NCBI GenBank assembly: GCA_018828825.1
Contig: JAHJUV010000099.1
Span: 1 to 12,629, forward strand
Direction: 5' to 3'
Length of the DNA: 12,629 nucleotides
Origin: Planctomycetota bacterium
GTDB taxonomy: Bacteria > Planctomycetota > Phycisphaerae > Sedimentisphaerales > UBA12454
Shown: in pieces, positions 11,728 to 12,629 of the stretch
How positions within the stretch are numbered: the first letter of the stretch is position 1
Layout of the letters: every line of letters begins with the position of its first letter
The notes under the pieces: generated by a model
The model's database searches: none
What the model was told of the DNA's origin: nothing
What the model saw: the letters and a program-made list of their open reading frames with translations, nothing else
Position numbers and translations under genes: made by a program

Positions 11728-12629
11728 CACTTAGTTTTTATAATTTATTTGGCCACAAGTACTTAAGCTGCGAAAGAGCCGCTTTGGTTATGTTTTTGTC
11801 CGTTTTTGTTTTACTTGCCGGGTGTAACAGCGAAACCAAATACCGCACAGATACTGACAAAATCGCCTCCAATATCATCACTGAAAAACAAATTCAGGCA
11901 ACCGGCAAGGCTAGTAAATTCAGCATAGAAAGACCCAGTGATATCCTTCGAAGAAGACTTCTTGCAGGCCAGAATCTGCCGACATCAAGTCCGGCTTCTC
12001 TCGGCACAGACAGTTTAAAAAAGGTAGAGCATTGGCCGGAGAAAAATTATCCGGCGGCAATTTCAGGTGGAAATATCGCTGAAATAGATGAAGTTAACAA
12101 GTCGGTAACTATCACACTAATCCAGGCACTGCAGATAGGCGCCTTCAATAGTTCCGATTATCAAGCCCAGAAAGAAGGGGTTTTCCAATCCGCCCTGTCT
12201 CTTGAACTCGAACGTCATGCTTTCAAAAATACATTCATCGCACAAGTACAAAACCTGCTCAGTACGAATACAACCGGCGACAGAACTACCAGCGGAACCG
12301 TAACAAGCGGCGAAATCGGAGCCAGCAGGAAATTCCAGTCCGGTGCGGAAATAAACGCTGCTCTGGCAATTGACCTTGCAAATCTGCTTACACTGGGCGG
12401 AGCTTCATCGACAGGACTTGCCGGCGAGGGCAGTATTTCGATACCGCTATTGAGGGGCTCCGGAAGACACATTGTCGCAGAACCTCTGACACAGGCTGAA
12501 AGAAATACGGTTTATGCAATTTGGAACTTCGAAAGATATAAAAAAGAATTCGCAGTAAATATCGCAAGCCAATACCTGGCGGTTCTTCAGCAGTTAGACA
12601 AGATTAAAAACACTGAAGCCGATTATCGC
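11724..12629 (+). CDS. TolC-type outer-membrane efflux lipoprotein (3' end outside window)
   Basis: This reading frame stays open to the last base (302 codons), so the end of the gene is missing. Residues 1-33 form a long lipoprotein signal (core MFLSVFVLL) ending in lipobox LAGC, with Cys34 to be lipidated, as in the OprM/CusC branch of TolC proteins. A linker of about 90 residues follows. Outer-membrane-efflux-protein features come next: TLIQALQIGAFNSSDYQAQK (131-150), a beta-strand region with SISIPLLRGSGRH (237-249), and the long helix QAERNTVYAIWNFERYKKEF (257-276). It would form the outer-membrane channel of a tripartite pump, with adaptor and inner-membrane pump genes expected downstream. 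The ATG follows an in-frame TAG at 11706-11708 and a GAAGAAGAA stretch. Regulation by the nearby ECF factor is likely given the shared promoter motif. Confidence 0.85.
   Translation, partial: MTLSFYNLFGHKYLSCERAALVMFLSVFVLLAGCNSETKYRTDTDKIASNIITEKQIQATGKASKFSIERPSDILRRRLLAGQNLPTSSPASLGTDSLKKVEHWPEKNYPAAISGGNIAEIDEVNKSVTITLIQALQIGAFNSSDYQAQKEGVFQSALSLELERHAFKNTFIAQVQNLLSTNTTGDRTTSGTVTSGEIGASRKFQSGAEINAALAIDLANLLTLGGASSTGLAGEGSISIPLLRGSGRHIVAEPLTQAERNTVYAIWNFERYKKEFAVNIASQYLAVLQQLDKIKNTEADYR

Overview
All the genes I can support lie on the + strand. They look like a bacterial chromosome segment of moderate GC content, most likely from a planctomycete (Phycisphaerae or Sedimentisphaerales type). 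That placement is an inference. It rests on a type III glutamine synthetase, a fused RibBA, an AP2/HNH protein, and an ECF sigma factor with small membrane partners. No rRNA, tRNA or CRISPR array was seen.

Left part (1-3433), housekeeping. The window opens inside a short-chain dehydrogenase that most resembles pteridine reductases. A leader with four copies of a 10-bp inverted/direct repeat follows, and the last copy covers the ribosome binding site and start codon of pgsA (phosphatidylglycerophosphate synthase). pgsA is followed closely by ribBA (riboflavin), an unrecognised lipoprotein whose start codon overlaps the ribBA stop, and a 62-aa Cys-rich zinc-ribbon-like protein.

Middle (3434-6491), accessory. 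This AT-richer stretch has large non-coding gaps and fragments of a dispersed mosaic repeat. It holds a two-gene cassette: a minimal GIY-YIG nuclease overlapping by ATGA a proteasome/HslV-like Ntn hydrolase. The cassette has its own good promoter and is bracketed by a 12-bp direct repeat. It is the best candidate here for an undescribed system. Further right come a 112-bp segment with 11-bp terminal inverted repeats, a possible 30-codon ORF containing a repeat copy, and an HNH-AP2 protein with unusual hydrophobic tails.

Right part (6492-10241), nitrogen. A type III glutamine synthetase (glnN) sits behind two TACAA-N2-TTGTA palindromes set 30 bp apart. It is followed immediately by the glutamine-dependent NAD+ synthetase nadE, so the operon makes glutamine and then spends it on NAD+. 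A three-codon mini-ORF exactly fills the gap between them.

End (10242-12629), envelope or metal stress. Three overlapping genes encode an ECF sigma factor, an 88-aa one-helix membrane protein and a membrane-anchored Spy/CpxP/CnrX-like sensor. A TolC-type outer-membrane lipoprotein (cut by the window end) follows. The layout matches the logic of the cnrYXH-cnrCBA efflux system. A bipartite motif, TGTTACC-N14-CACACTAA, occurs with identical spacing upstream of both the sigma operon and the TolC-like gene. It is a plausible promoter for this sigma factor, predicting autoregulation and control of the efflux gene.
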